From contig NZ_CAXRBQ010000041.1 in the NCBI RefSeq assembly GCF_964228735.1, forward strand, positions 1 to 7,329: a stretch of 7,329 nucleotides of DNA, read 5' to 3'. The position numbers were made by a program, and so were the translations under genes. Origin of the DNA: Pontibacterium sp964228735 (lineage in GTDB: Bacteria; Pseudomonadota; Gammaproteobacteria; Pseudomonadales; Balneatricaceae). Below are positions 1 to 4,789 of this stretch, piece after piece; within the stretch, counting starts at the first letter, position 1, and each line of letters starts with the position of its first letter. The notes below the pieces were generated by a model that was given only the letters and a program-made list of their open reading frames with translations, was not told the origin of the DNA and did no database searches.

Positions 1-525
1 GCAACTTTGATTGCCAATGACACGGCACGCCCCGGTGTAGGAGTAGGTAAGCTGATCGAGTCCGGCTTGGTTGATGAGATTATCGTTTCGCATATAGGTA
101 CTAATCCGGAGACACAACGCCAGATGATTTCCGGGGAGTTAAAAGTCGAGCTCTCCCCACAAGGCACACTCGCCGAGCGCGTTCGCTGTGGTGGCCATGG
201 ATTGGGTGGCGTCCTCACGCCCACAGCCATAGGCACACTCGCCGCTGAAGGAAAACAGACGGTTGAGATTGATGGTGAAACCTTCCTGCTTGAAAAGCCC
301 TTGAAAGCCGATTTTGCCCTCATCAAAGCGCAGCAATGTGACTATTACGGCAACCTTCAGTACCGGCTTACAGCACAAAACTTCAATCCATTAATGGCAA
401 TGGCGGCAGCCACCGTGATGGTCCAACCCGATGAACTGGTGCCAGCAGGCTGCATACCACCGGACAATGTCCATACCCCAGGCCCGCTTGTCGATTACGT
501 TGTAAAACCGGAGGTAGCCGCATGA
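1..525 (+). CDS. atoD: Acetate/acetoacetate CoA-transferase subunit alpha (AtoD-like), 5'-truncated by window edge
   Basis: This is the 3' part of a class I CoA-transferase alpha subunit; the reading frame is open from base 1. From remembered E. coli AtoD, about 47 N-terminal residues lie outside the window. The visible part begins with the AtoD-typical ANDTA stretch and continues with SHIGTNPE, then PQGTLAERVRCGGHGLGG, then the QNFNPL block near the C-terminal third. These set it apart from the ScoA/PcaI branch, which has SNN in place of AND. With the beta subunit it should transfer CoA from acetyl-CoA to acetoacetate or other short-chain 3-oxo and fatty acids, in the cytoplasm. Its TGA stop overlaps the atoA ATG (ATGA at 522-525), so the two subunits are translationally coupled. 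Codon use is mixed and unlike the strongly biased scoAB downstream. Family assignment is firm; the exact acid substrate is inferred. Confidence 0.93.
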   Translation, partial: ATLIANDTARPGVGVGKLIESGLVDEIIVSHIGTNPETQRQMISGELKVELSPQGTLAERVRCGGHGLGGVLTPTAIGTLAAEGKQTVEIDGETFLLEKPLKADFALIKAQQCDYYGNLQYRLTAQNFNPLMAMAAATVMVQPDELVPAGCIPPDNVHTPGPLVDYVVKPEVAA

Positions 526-1169
526 ATGCCAAAGAACTGATTGCACGCCGGGTGGCGAAGGAAGTCCAGCCAGGCACACTGGTCAATCTGGGTATCGGTT
601 TACCTACCCTGGTCGCCAACCATGTACCCGCCGATCACGATGTGTTCTTTCAGTCAGAGAATGGCATCGTTGGCATTGGTCGCCTTCCCGATGGCATGGA
701 AAACCCGTCGCTGAGTGATGCCGGTGGCGGCATGATCGGTGCTCTCCCTGGCGCTGCGGCGTTCGACAGTGCGTTGTCATTCGGTCTCATTCGAGGCGGG
801 CATCTGGATATGACTGTACTGGGCGGCCTGCAGGTCGATAAACATGGACGTCTGGCCAACTGGGTGATCCCGGGAGAACGAGTACCAGGAATGGGCGGAG
901 CAATGGACCTGGTGACTTGCGCTAAAAAGGTCATAGTTGCCATGACGCACACGGCTAAAGGTAAACCCAAGATCTTGGACAAGCTGACACTCCCTATGAC
1001 ATCTGACCGATCGGTAGACCTGATTGTGACAGAGCTGGCGGTAATGAAACCGGATGAAAAAGGTTTGCGGCTGTTGGAACTCGCGCCCGGCGTGACACTT
1101 AAAGAGGTGCAGGCACTGACGGATACGAAGCTTTTCTCCGAGGGAGACATTACGACAATGGCCATCTGA
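522..1169 (+). CDS. atoA: Acetate/acetoacetate CoA-transferase subunit beta (AtoA-like)
   Basis: This is a complete 215-residue beta subunit, the usual length for AtoA. The glycine-rich NLGIGLPTLVAN segment sits at residues 22-33. The catalytic glutamate is in the QSENG motif (Glu46), which in this family forms the covalent glutamyl-CoA intermediate. PGMGGAMDLV follows at about 122-131. The RGGHLD and GGLQVD (about 91-106) and LANWVIPG segments match E. coli AtoA closely as I remember it. The start is the ATG overlapping the atoD stop, with GGAGG at 510-514 seven bases upstream. With AtoD it would form acetoacetyl-CoA for thiolytic cleavage. No further gene follows on this strand for 458 bp, so atoA is probably the last gene of its operon. 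No catalytic residue appears to be missing. Confidence 0.95.
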   Translation: MNAKELIARRVAKEVQPGTLVNLGIGLPTLVANHVPADHDVFFQSENGIVGIGRLPDGMENPSLSDAGGGMIGALPGAAAFDSALSFGLIRGGHLDMTVLGGLQVDKHGRLANWVIPGERVPGMGGAMDLVTCAKKVIVAMTHTAKGKPKILDKLTLPMTSDRSVDLIVTELAVMKPDEKGLRLLELAPGVTLKEVQALTDTKLFSEGDITTMAI

Positions 1170-1202
1170 GCCTCTGTTCAAAGCATTTTTTCAAAATTCT
1201 CT

Positions 1203-1261
1203 GCCCGAGTTTTTTGCAAATTTTGCAACGGGCTGGTCTTTTTACGTGACCGGCCCGCTGC
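1203..1261 (+). terminator. Putative atoDA terminator: two mutually exclusive stem-loops
   Basis: Hairpin A pairs GCCCG (1203-1207) with CGGGC (1229-1233). Inside it is a TTGCAA / TTGCAA stem (1214-1219 / 1223-1228), with a 6-base bulge between the two. It is followed by TGGTC and then five T (1239-1243). Hairpin B pairs CGGGCTGGTC (1229-1238) with GACCGGCCCG (1248-1257), with one G-T wobble. B extends past a mismatch by GCA (1225-1227) with TGC (1259-1261), and it has no T-run after it on the plus strand. The two structures share bases 1225-1233 and cannot form together. A fits an imperfect intrinsic terminator; the bulge keeps confidence modest. Confidence 0.4.
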
Positions 1262-1570
1262 AACGCAACATCACCATTTTTCGGCATCAAACCGCTCGAC
1301 GCCCCAATAAATCAGCCTCCCAGGCTCAACCGACCATCCTAGGGTTTATACCTATACGCACATTACGCACATGCACCAAGGAGCCAAATTATCTCCAACC
1401 TCCATTTATAAATTTATTAAATCAATTATTGAATTCTTTAAATTGGATAAATACCACCATCTATTGGATGCTAGACGACATTAAATAAGCATCGAACTGC
1501 AGCACCATGATTGGCTACTTTGTATGGATTAAGCGGTTCGATTAGGTGTAAGACAGATTGAAAAAACGAT

Positions 1571-1597
1571 TCCAGAACATCAATCAGCGGTTCTGGA
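1571..1597. promoter_or_regulatory. Perfect 8-bp inverted repeat upstream of scoA (operator or leader hairpin)
   Basis: TCCAGAAC (1571-1578) is an exact inverted match to GTTCTGGA (1590-1597), with 11 bases between. Arm centres are 19 bp apart, near two helical turns, as in many dimeric repressor or activator sites. As RNA it would form a hairpin ending about 14 bases before the AGAGGAG ribosome binding site. There is no T-run after it, so it is not a terminator. Which protein, if any, binds it cannot be told. Confidence 0.45.
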
Positions 1598-1611
1598 CTT
1601 GAATAAAAACA

Positions 1612-1618
1612 AGAGGAG
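1612..1618 (+). promoter_or_regulatory. scoA ribosome binding site
   Basis: AGAGGAG lies 9 bases upstream of the ATG at 1628 and fixes the scoA start. GGAG at 1615-1618 is followed by CTCC at 1621-1624, but the two-base loop is too tight for a stable sequestering hairpin. Confidence 0.8.
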
Positions 1619-1627
1619 TTCTCCCCT

Positions 1628-2329
1628 ATGTCCGGTTTTGACAAGGTGGTAAACAGCTACGAAGAAGCGATGGCAGGTCTGGATAACGACATGACCGTTA
1701 TCGCAGGTGGCTTTGGTCTGTGTGGTATTCCTGAAGGCTGCATCGCCCAGATTAAGCGAATGGGTGTTAAAGGCCTGACCGTCGTATCCAACAACTGCGG
1801 TGTTGATGGTTTCGGTTTGGGTGTCCTGCTGGAAGACATGCAGGTTAAGAAAATGATCTCCTCTTACGTTGGTGAGAACGCGCTGTTCATGAAACAGCTG
1901 CTGGAAGGCGAGCTGGAAGTTGAACTGACTCCACAGGGCACTCTGGCTGAGAAAATGCGCGCTGGCGGTGCGGGCATCCCTGCTTTCTACACAGCAACCG
2001 GTTACGGCACGCTGGTAGGTGAAGGTAAAGACGTACGTGAGTTCAACGGTCGCAACTACATCCTGGAAGAATCCATCACCGGTGACTTCGCGATTGTTAA
2101 GGGCTGGAAAGCAGACCGCTACGGCAACGTGATCTACCGCCACACCGCACAGAACTTCAACCCAATGGCTGCGACTGCAGGCAAGATTACCGTTGTTGAA
2201 GTGGAAGAGATTGTTGAGCCAGGCGAGCTGGATCCAACTCAGATCCACACACCGGGTATCTACGTTGACCGCCTGATTCAGGGCACCTTCGAAAAACGTA
2301 TCGAACAGCGCACTGTGCGCGAAGCTTAA
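1628..2329 (+). CDS. scoA: Succinyl-CoA:3-ketoacid CoA-transferase subunit A
   Basis: This is a complete 233-residue alpha subunit of SCOT-type CoA-transferase (EC 2.8.3.5 family). Telling motifs are AGGFGLCGIPE (residues 26-36), VSNNCGVDGFGLG (53-65), ASYVGEN-like SSYVGEN (78-84), PQGTLAEKMRAGGAGIPAF (102-120), YTATGYGT (121-128), and the C-terminal HTPGIYV (207-213) and EKRIEQRTV (222-230). These match bacterial ScoA rather than AtoD or PcaI. With ScoB it should move CoA from succinyl-CoA to acetoacetate, tying ketone-body use to the TCA cycle. It is followed after 14 bp by scoB. Codon use is strongly biased (CTG for Leu, GGT/GGC for Gly, GAA for Glu), unlike atoDA just upstream, which suggests high expression. 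The start is supported by AGAGGAG 9 bases upstream. Confidence 0.96.
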   Translation: MSGFDKVVNSYEEAMAGLDNDMTVIAGGFGLCGIPEGCIAQIKRMGVKGLTVVSNNCGVDGFGLGVLLEDMQVKKMISSYVGENALFMKQLLEGELEVELTPQGTLAEKMRAGGAGIPAFYTATGYGTLVGEGKDVREFNGRNYILEESITGDFAIVKGWKADRYGNVIYRHTAQNFNPMAATAGKITVVEVEEIVEPGELDPTQIHTPGIYVDRLIQGTFEKRIEQRTVREA

Positions 2330-2343
2330 GGGAGATTATTACT

Positions 2344-3000
2344 ATGGCACTTTCCCGCGAACAGATGGCTATGCGCGTAGCTCGTGAGCTGCAGGACGGT
2401 TATTACGTAAACCTGGGTATCGGTATCCCAACACTGGTAGCAAACTACATTCCGGACGGTATGGAAGTAATGCTGCAGTCTGAAAACGGTCTGCTGGGTA
2501 TGGGTCAGTTCCCAACCGAAGAGGAAGTAGACGCGGACATGATCAACGCAGGTAAGCAGACTGTAACGGCTGTGACCGGCGCATCTATCTTCTCCTCCGC
2601 CGAGTCTTTCGCCATGATCCGTGGCGGTCACGTAGACCTGACCGTACTGGGCGCATTCGAAGTAGACGTTGCTGGCAACATCGCGTCCTACATGATCCCA
2701 GGCAAACTGATCAAAGGCATGGGCGGCGCAATGGACCTGGTAGCCGGTGCAGACAACATCATCGTGCTGATGACCCACGCATCTAAGCACGGCGAATCCA
2801 AACTGCTGACTAAGTGCTCCCTGCCGCTGACTGGCGCAGGCTGCATCAAGAAGGTTCTGACAGACCTGGCTTACCTGGAAATTGCAGACGGCAAGTTCCA
2901 CCTGAAGGAACGCGCACCAGGCGTTTCGGTAGAAGAGATCATCGAGAAAACCGAAGGCGAATTGGTAGTACCGGATCACGTGCCAGAAATGACATTCTGA
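2344..3000 (+). CDS. scoB: Succinyl-CoA:3-ketoacid CoA-transferase subunit B
   Basis: This is a complete 218-residue beta subunit. NLGIGIPTLVANYIP lies at residues 23-37, the catalytic glutamate in QSENG at Glu47, RGGHVDLTVLGAFEVD at 93-108, and GMGGAMDLVAGA at 125-136. It is clearly paralogous to the AtoA-like protein 1.2 kb upstream, but it carries ScoB-type features such as GAFEVD and ASYMIPGK where the AtoA copy has GGLQVD and ANWVIPGE. AAGGGAG at 2328-2334, starting in the scoA stop codon, lies 9 bases before the ATG. The codon bias is the same strong high-expression type as scoA. A three-hairpin 3' region and an intrinsic terminator follow, so scoAB looks like a two-gene transcription unit. 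Confidence 0.96.
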   Translation: MALSREQMAMRVARELQDGYYVNLGIGIPTLVANYIPDGMEVMLQSENGLLGMGQFPTEEEVDADMINAGKQTVTAVTGASIFSSAESFAMIRGGHVDLTVLGAFEVDVAGNIASYMIPGKLIKGMGGAMDLVAGADNIIVLMTHASKHGESKLLTKCSLPLTGAGCIKKVLTDLAYLEIADGKFHLKERAPGVSVEEIIEKTEGELVVPDHVPEMTF

Positions 3001-3008
3001 TCCACTCC

Positions 3009-3073
3009 TCCGGGCAAGGAGAGGCCCGGAAACGTTACTTGTGACATTGCCTCTTTACATGAGCTCCGCTCAT
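3009..3073 (+). other. Two extra hairpins in the scoAB 3' untranslated region
   Basis: Hairpin 1 pairs TCCGGGC (3009-3015) with GCCCGGA (3024-3030) across an 8-base loop. Hairpin 2 pairs ATGAGC (3059-3064) with GCTCAT (3068-3073) across the 3-base loop TCC. Neither is followed by a T-run, so neither is itself a terminator. Both lie between the scoB stop and the terminator at 3082-3106 and would be in the transcript's 3' end. Possible roles are protection from 3' exonucleases or a 3'-derived small RNA; neither can be shown from sequence. Confidence 0.5.
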
Positions 3074-3081
3074 CCTTGTGC

Positions 3082-3106
3082 ACTCCCGCTTCGGCGGGAG
3101 TTTTTT
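3082..3106 (+). terminator. Intrinsic terminator of scoAB
   Basis: A perfect 8-bp stem, ACTCCCGC (3082-3089) with GCGGGAGT (3094-3101), is closed by a TTCG tetraloop and followed by six T (3101-3106). This is a textbook Rho-independent terminator on the plus strand. The minus-strand gene ends at 3105, so its stop codon overlaps the T-run. Read on the minus strand, the hairpin has no T-run after it and should act poorly. Confidence 0.93.
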
Positions 3107-3611
3107 ATCCAGTATTGATCTTGTCCTGAACACTGGACGTCAAATCCACCAGCATATCACCCACCGCAATCAGGTTGCGGCTAATCTCACGCACCAGGTT
3201 GATCATCAACACACTGAAGTCTTCCGGATACTCCATCTGGAACTCGTGAAACAGATCGCTACTGATCTCAAGCACCAAGCTATCTGACTCGGCATACGCC
3301 CAGCCAACACGCGGCTGAAGACTGATCATTCCAACAAAACCAATCTGCTCCCCGGAGCCATAATCACTCAAAAACGCCCAGTTACCTTCCGAGTGCTTAT
3401 AGAAAGAGACCTTGCCTTGAAGCACAATATAAAACCGGTCCGAGCGTTCTCCTAGGGTAAACAGCTCCTCTTTCGGTTGGAGAGAATAAACCTGACCACG
3501 GTTTAAGAGATACATGATGGCGCGATCAGATAGCGCACCAAAGATTGCGAACTCACGACACACCTCAACGGGCATCATGTTCGCGATATCGTCGTAACGA
3601 AGTTTGTTCAT
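3105..3611 (-). CDS. Stand-alone cyclic-nucleotide-binding-domain protein with degenerate ligand pocket
   Basis: This 168-residue protein has a CAP/Crp-type beta-roll over about residues 20-120, including ALSDRAIMYLLNRGQV, ELFTLGERSDRFYIVLQGKVSFY (49-71) and the phosphate-binding-cassette region IGFVGMISLQPRVGWAYA (90-107). It ends in a helix (about 130-157) and lacks the winged-helix DNA-binding domain of Crp/Fnr regulators. Aligned by eye to E. coli CAP, the IGE glutamate that contacts ribose is Phe92 and the Ser/Thr after the phosphate-binding Arg is Val102. Arg101 is kept. It may bind another ligand or none and act by protein contact. The start is supported by AGGTG (3618-3622) 6 bases upstream of ATG. 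The fold is clear; the function is unknown. It converges on scoB and has no obvious operon partner. Confidence 0.82.
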   Translation of the reverse strand: MNKLRYDDIANMMPVEVCREFAIFGALSDRAIMYLLNRGQVYSLQPKEELFTLGERSDRFYIVLQGKVSFYKHSEGNWAFLSDYGSGEQIGFVGMISLQPRVGWAYAESDSLVLEISSDLFHEFQMEYPEDFSVLMINLVREISRNLIAVGDMLVDLTSSVQDKINTG

Positions 3612-3698
3612 CTACTACACCTGCAAACTCCAGATCGTTCAGTCTTAAGTTTAGGCGCTTCTACCTGAGCGCAGAATGAACAATTAGGCGTAGAGAGT

Positions 3699-3790
3699 TT
3701 GTAGCAGCGGGCTTTTATGCCCTTTAGGGTGCCGAGGGCGACATGTTTCCTAAGGTGAGTGCAGGTCGCGGTCGGAGCCCGCTGCTACAA
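3699..3790. repeat. REP-like inverted doublet 1 (15-bp perfect arms)
   Basis: TTGTAGCAGCGGGCT (3699-3713) is an exact inverted match to AGCCCGCTGCTACAA (3776-3790). Each arm carries GTAG at its outer side followed by a GC-rich arm. This is the layout known for REP elements linked to RAYT transposases, where a GTAG or related tetranucleotide precedes a palindrome. The interior can also pair: GGGC/GCCC (3709-3712 / 3719-3722), CCGA/TCGG (3732-3735 / 3772-3775) and CGAC/GTCG (3739-3742 / 3765-3768). The element lies between the cNMP-domain gene and ligE. REP identity is inferred, since only one copy is visible; a structured RNA is the alternative. Confidence 0.6.
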
Positions 3791-3807
3791 GTGTTTGTTC
3801 AAGCATA

Positions 3808-3871
3808 TGTAGGGCAACCTTCAGGTTGCCGGCAGCCTGATCACCTTCGATGACGACGAGGCTGCCCTACA
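3808..3871. repeat. REP-like inverted doublet 2 (two hairpins framed by GTAG/CTAC)
   Basis: The outer stem is TGTAG (3808-3812) with CTACA (3867-3871). Inside are two perfect 8-bp hairpins: GGCAACCT/AGGTTGCC (3813-3820 / 3823-3830) and GGCAGCCT/AGGCTGCC (3831-3838 / 3859-3866). Read from each end, the sequence is GTAGGGCA(A/G)CCT, identical at 11 of 12 positions, so this is two copies facing each other. It is best read as a pair of REP elements. It ends about 14 bp before the ligE stop and could also shield the ligE transcript's 3' end. Confidence 0.62.
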
Positions 3872-3884
3872 AAATCCCCCCCGA

Positions 3885-4721
3885 TCAATTCGGTTGGTAC
3901 ACCCGCAAAAAACTCGCAAAGCGCGGTTTCCCATAACGGGTTAATCCCGTGAACTTATACGTCACCCACTCCCCTACTGCTGGAGGATCGGCGCGCTGAG
4001 CATCACTGAACCCGGTCCCTAAACGAAACTGCACACCATCTGACCTCTCCACCAGCAACGCCCCTAACTTACCTGCATATTTTCCTTTACCCGGCAGATG
4101 CCCAATAACGCGTGCCTCCGCATCCTGCCAGGGCTTCAGCTTTAACAACGCATTGGTACGGCCAGATTGATACAACGCGTCCTGATGATGCAGCATCAGC
4201 CCTTCACCGCCGGCTAACACCAGACGATCCAGCTCGTTCATCAACGCAGATTCCGTATTCACCCGATATTGCGGAATCATCCGCACCCAGGCTTTACCAA
4301 TCCGGTTCACCACCTTTTCCATCGCCTCAACACGCTCAGTGAAGGTGCCTGGGTGACCGGGCAGATCAAAGACCATATAACGAACCGCTAGCCAGTCTGA
4401 GTTGTCAGGTTGTTTACGACGGACAATCGCGGATACCACCTCGAACTGTTCACGCCCGATCCATAGCTCCGCATCTAACGGGTAATCCGGCAGTACTTCC
4501 GTAAACCATTCGGGTGCTGCAATCGGGTTGCCTCGACGGGTCAATAGCTGCTTGCCATCCCAAAACCCACGCACACCGTCGAGTTTTTCACTCACCCAGT
4601 ATTGAGAGACGTCGATCCCGCGCTCGTAAACATTAGCGAGCTGCAGTTCAGGCTTTTCAGCAGATACGAAAGAGGTAAAGAAGAGACCGGTCCACAGGAC
4701 CAACAGACGTAGATAGAACAT
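3885..4721 (-). CDS. ligE: Secreted minimal ATP-dependent DNA ligase (Lig E type)
   Basis: This is a 278-residue ligase with only an adenylation domain and an OB fold, typical of Lig E in length. A signal peptide spans about residues 1-21, with cleavage expected after FVSA, so the enzyme should act in the periplasm. Nucleotidyltransferase motifs are in order: motif I SEKLDGVRG with the AMP-accepting Lys46; motif III LDAELW (82-87); motif IIIa YMVFD (115-119); motif IV EGLML (173-177); and motif V LLKLKPW (192-198) with Lys194 and Lys196. The OB region follows, with LGALLVERSDG and RLGTGF. All catalytic residues seem present. The start has AGGGAGGAA (4727-4735) just upstream. It lies 68 bp downstream of apeB with a hairpin between, so read-through or its own promoter could drive it. 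The family is linked to DNA in the envelope; a role in uptake or biofilm DNA is inferred. Confidence 0.93.
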   Translation of the reverse strand: MFYLRLLVLWTGLFFTSFVSAEKPELQLANVYERGIDVSQYWVSEKLDGVRGFWDGKQLLTRRGNPIAAPEWFTEVLPDYPLDAELWIGREQFEVVSAIVRRKQPDNSDWLAVRYMVFDLPGHPGTFTERVEAMEKVVNRIGKAWVRMIPQYRVNTESALMNELDRLVLAGGEGLMLHHQDALYQSGRTNALLKLKPWQDAEARVIGHLPGKGKYAGKLGALLVERSDGVQFRLGTGFSDAQRADPPAVGEWVTYKFTGLTRYGKPRFASFLRVYQPN

Positions 4722-4745
4722 GGCGATTCCTCCCTGAAGCCATGA

Positions 4746-4768
4746 AGCCTTCCGATCCGTGGAAGGCT
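4746..4768. terminator. Hairpin between apeB and ligE (weak terminator or processing site)
   Basis: AGCCTTCC (4746-4753) pairs perfectly with GGAAGGCT (4761-4768) across a 7-base loop. On the minus strand, the direction of both genes, no T-run follows. A short T-run (4770-4773) follows only on the plus strand. It may partly end apeB transcription or mark an RNA processing point, leaving ligE co-transcribed. Confidence 0.4.
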
Positions 4769-4789
4769 GTTTTGGTATGAGATCGGTTG

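Larger units (their letters stand above)
1170..1627. other. AT-rich 458-bp intergenic region between atoDA and scoAB
   Basis: I find no convincing gene here. The first part (about 1180-1261) has T-runs and two overlapping stem-loops that could end atoDA transcription. The middle (about 1385-1490) is strikingly AT-rich, with an 11-base palindrome TCAATTATTGA at 1422-1432. The last part holds an 8-bp inverted repeat (1571-1597) and the scoA ribosome binding site. The 80-codon open frame at 1246-1488 has no family resemblance and no ribosome binding site. I could not assign a confident -35/-10 pair, but the AT-rich block and its distance from scoA make this the likely scoAB control region. Confidence 0.7.

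Noticed and set aside
1246..1488. An 80-codon open frame on the plus strand between atoA and scoA
   Set aside because: It has no recognisable domain, no ribosome binding site, starts inside the loop of a hairpin, and has low-complexity composition from the AT-rich block.
1580..2248. A 222-codon open frame on the minus strand opposite scoA
   Set aside because: It is the antisense shadow of a strongly codon-biased gene; its translation has no family resemblance.
2326..2979. A 217-codon open frame on the minus strand opposite scoB
   Set aside because: Antisense shadow of scoB, with abundant His, Cys and Tyr typical of non-coding translation.
3105..3611. Calling the cNMP-domain protein a Crp/Fnr transcription factor
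   Set aside because: At 168 residues it ends after the helix that follows the beta-roll; there is no winged-helix DNA-binding domain.
3699..3871. Reading the two inverted repeats as a CRISPR array or insertion-sequence ends
   Set aside because: The two elements differ in sequence, have no regular spacers, and enclose no transposase; flanking target duplications are not evident.
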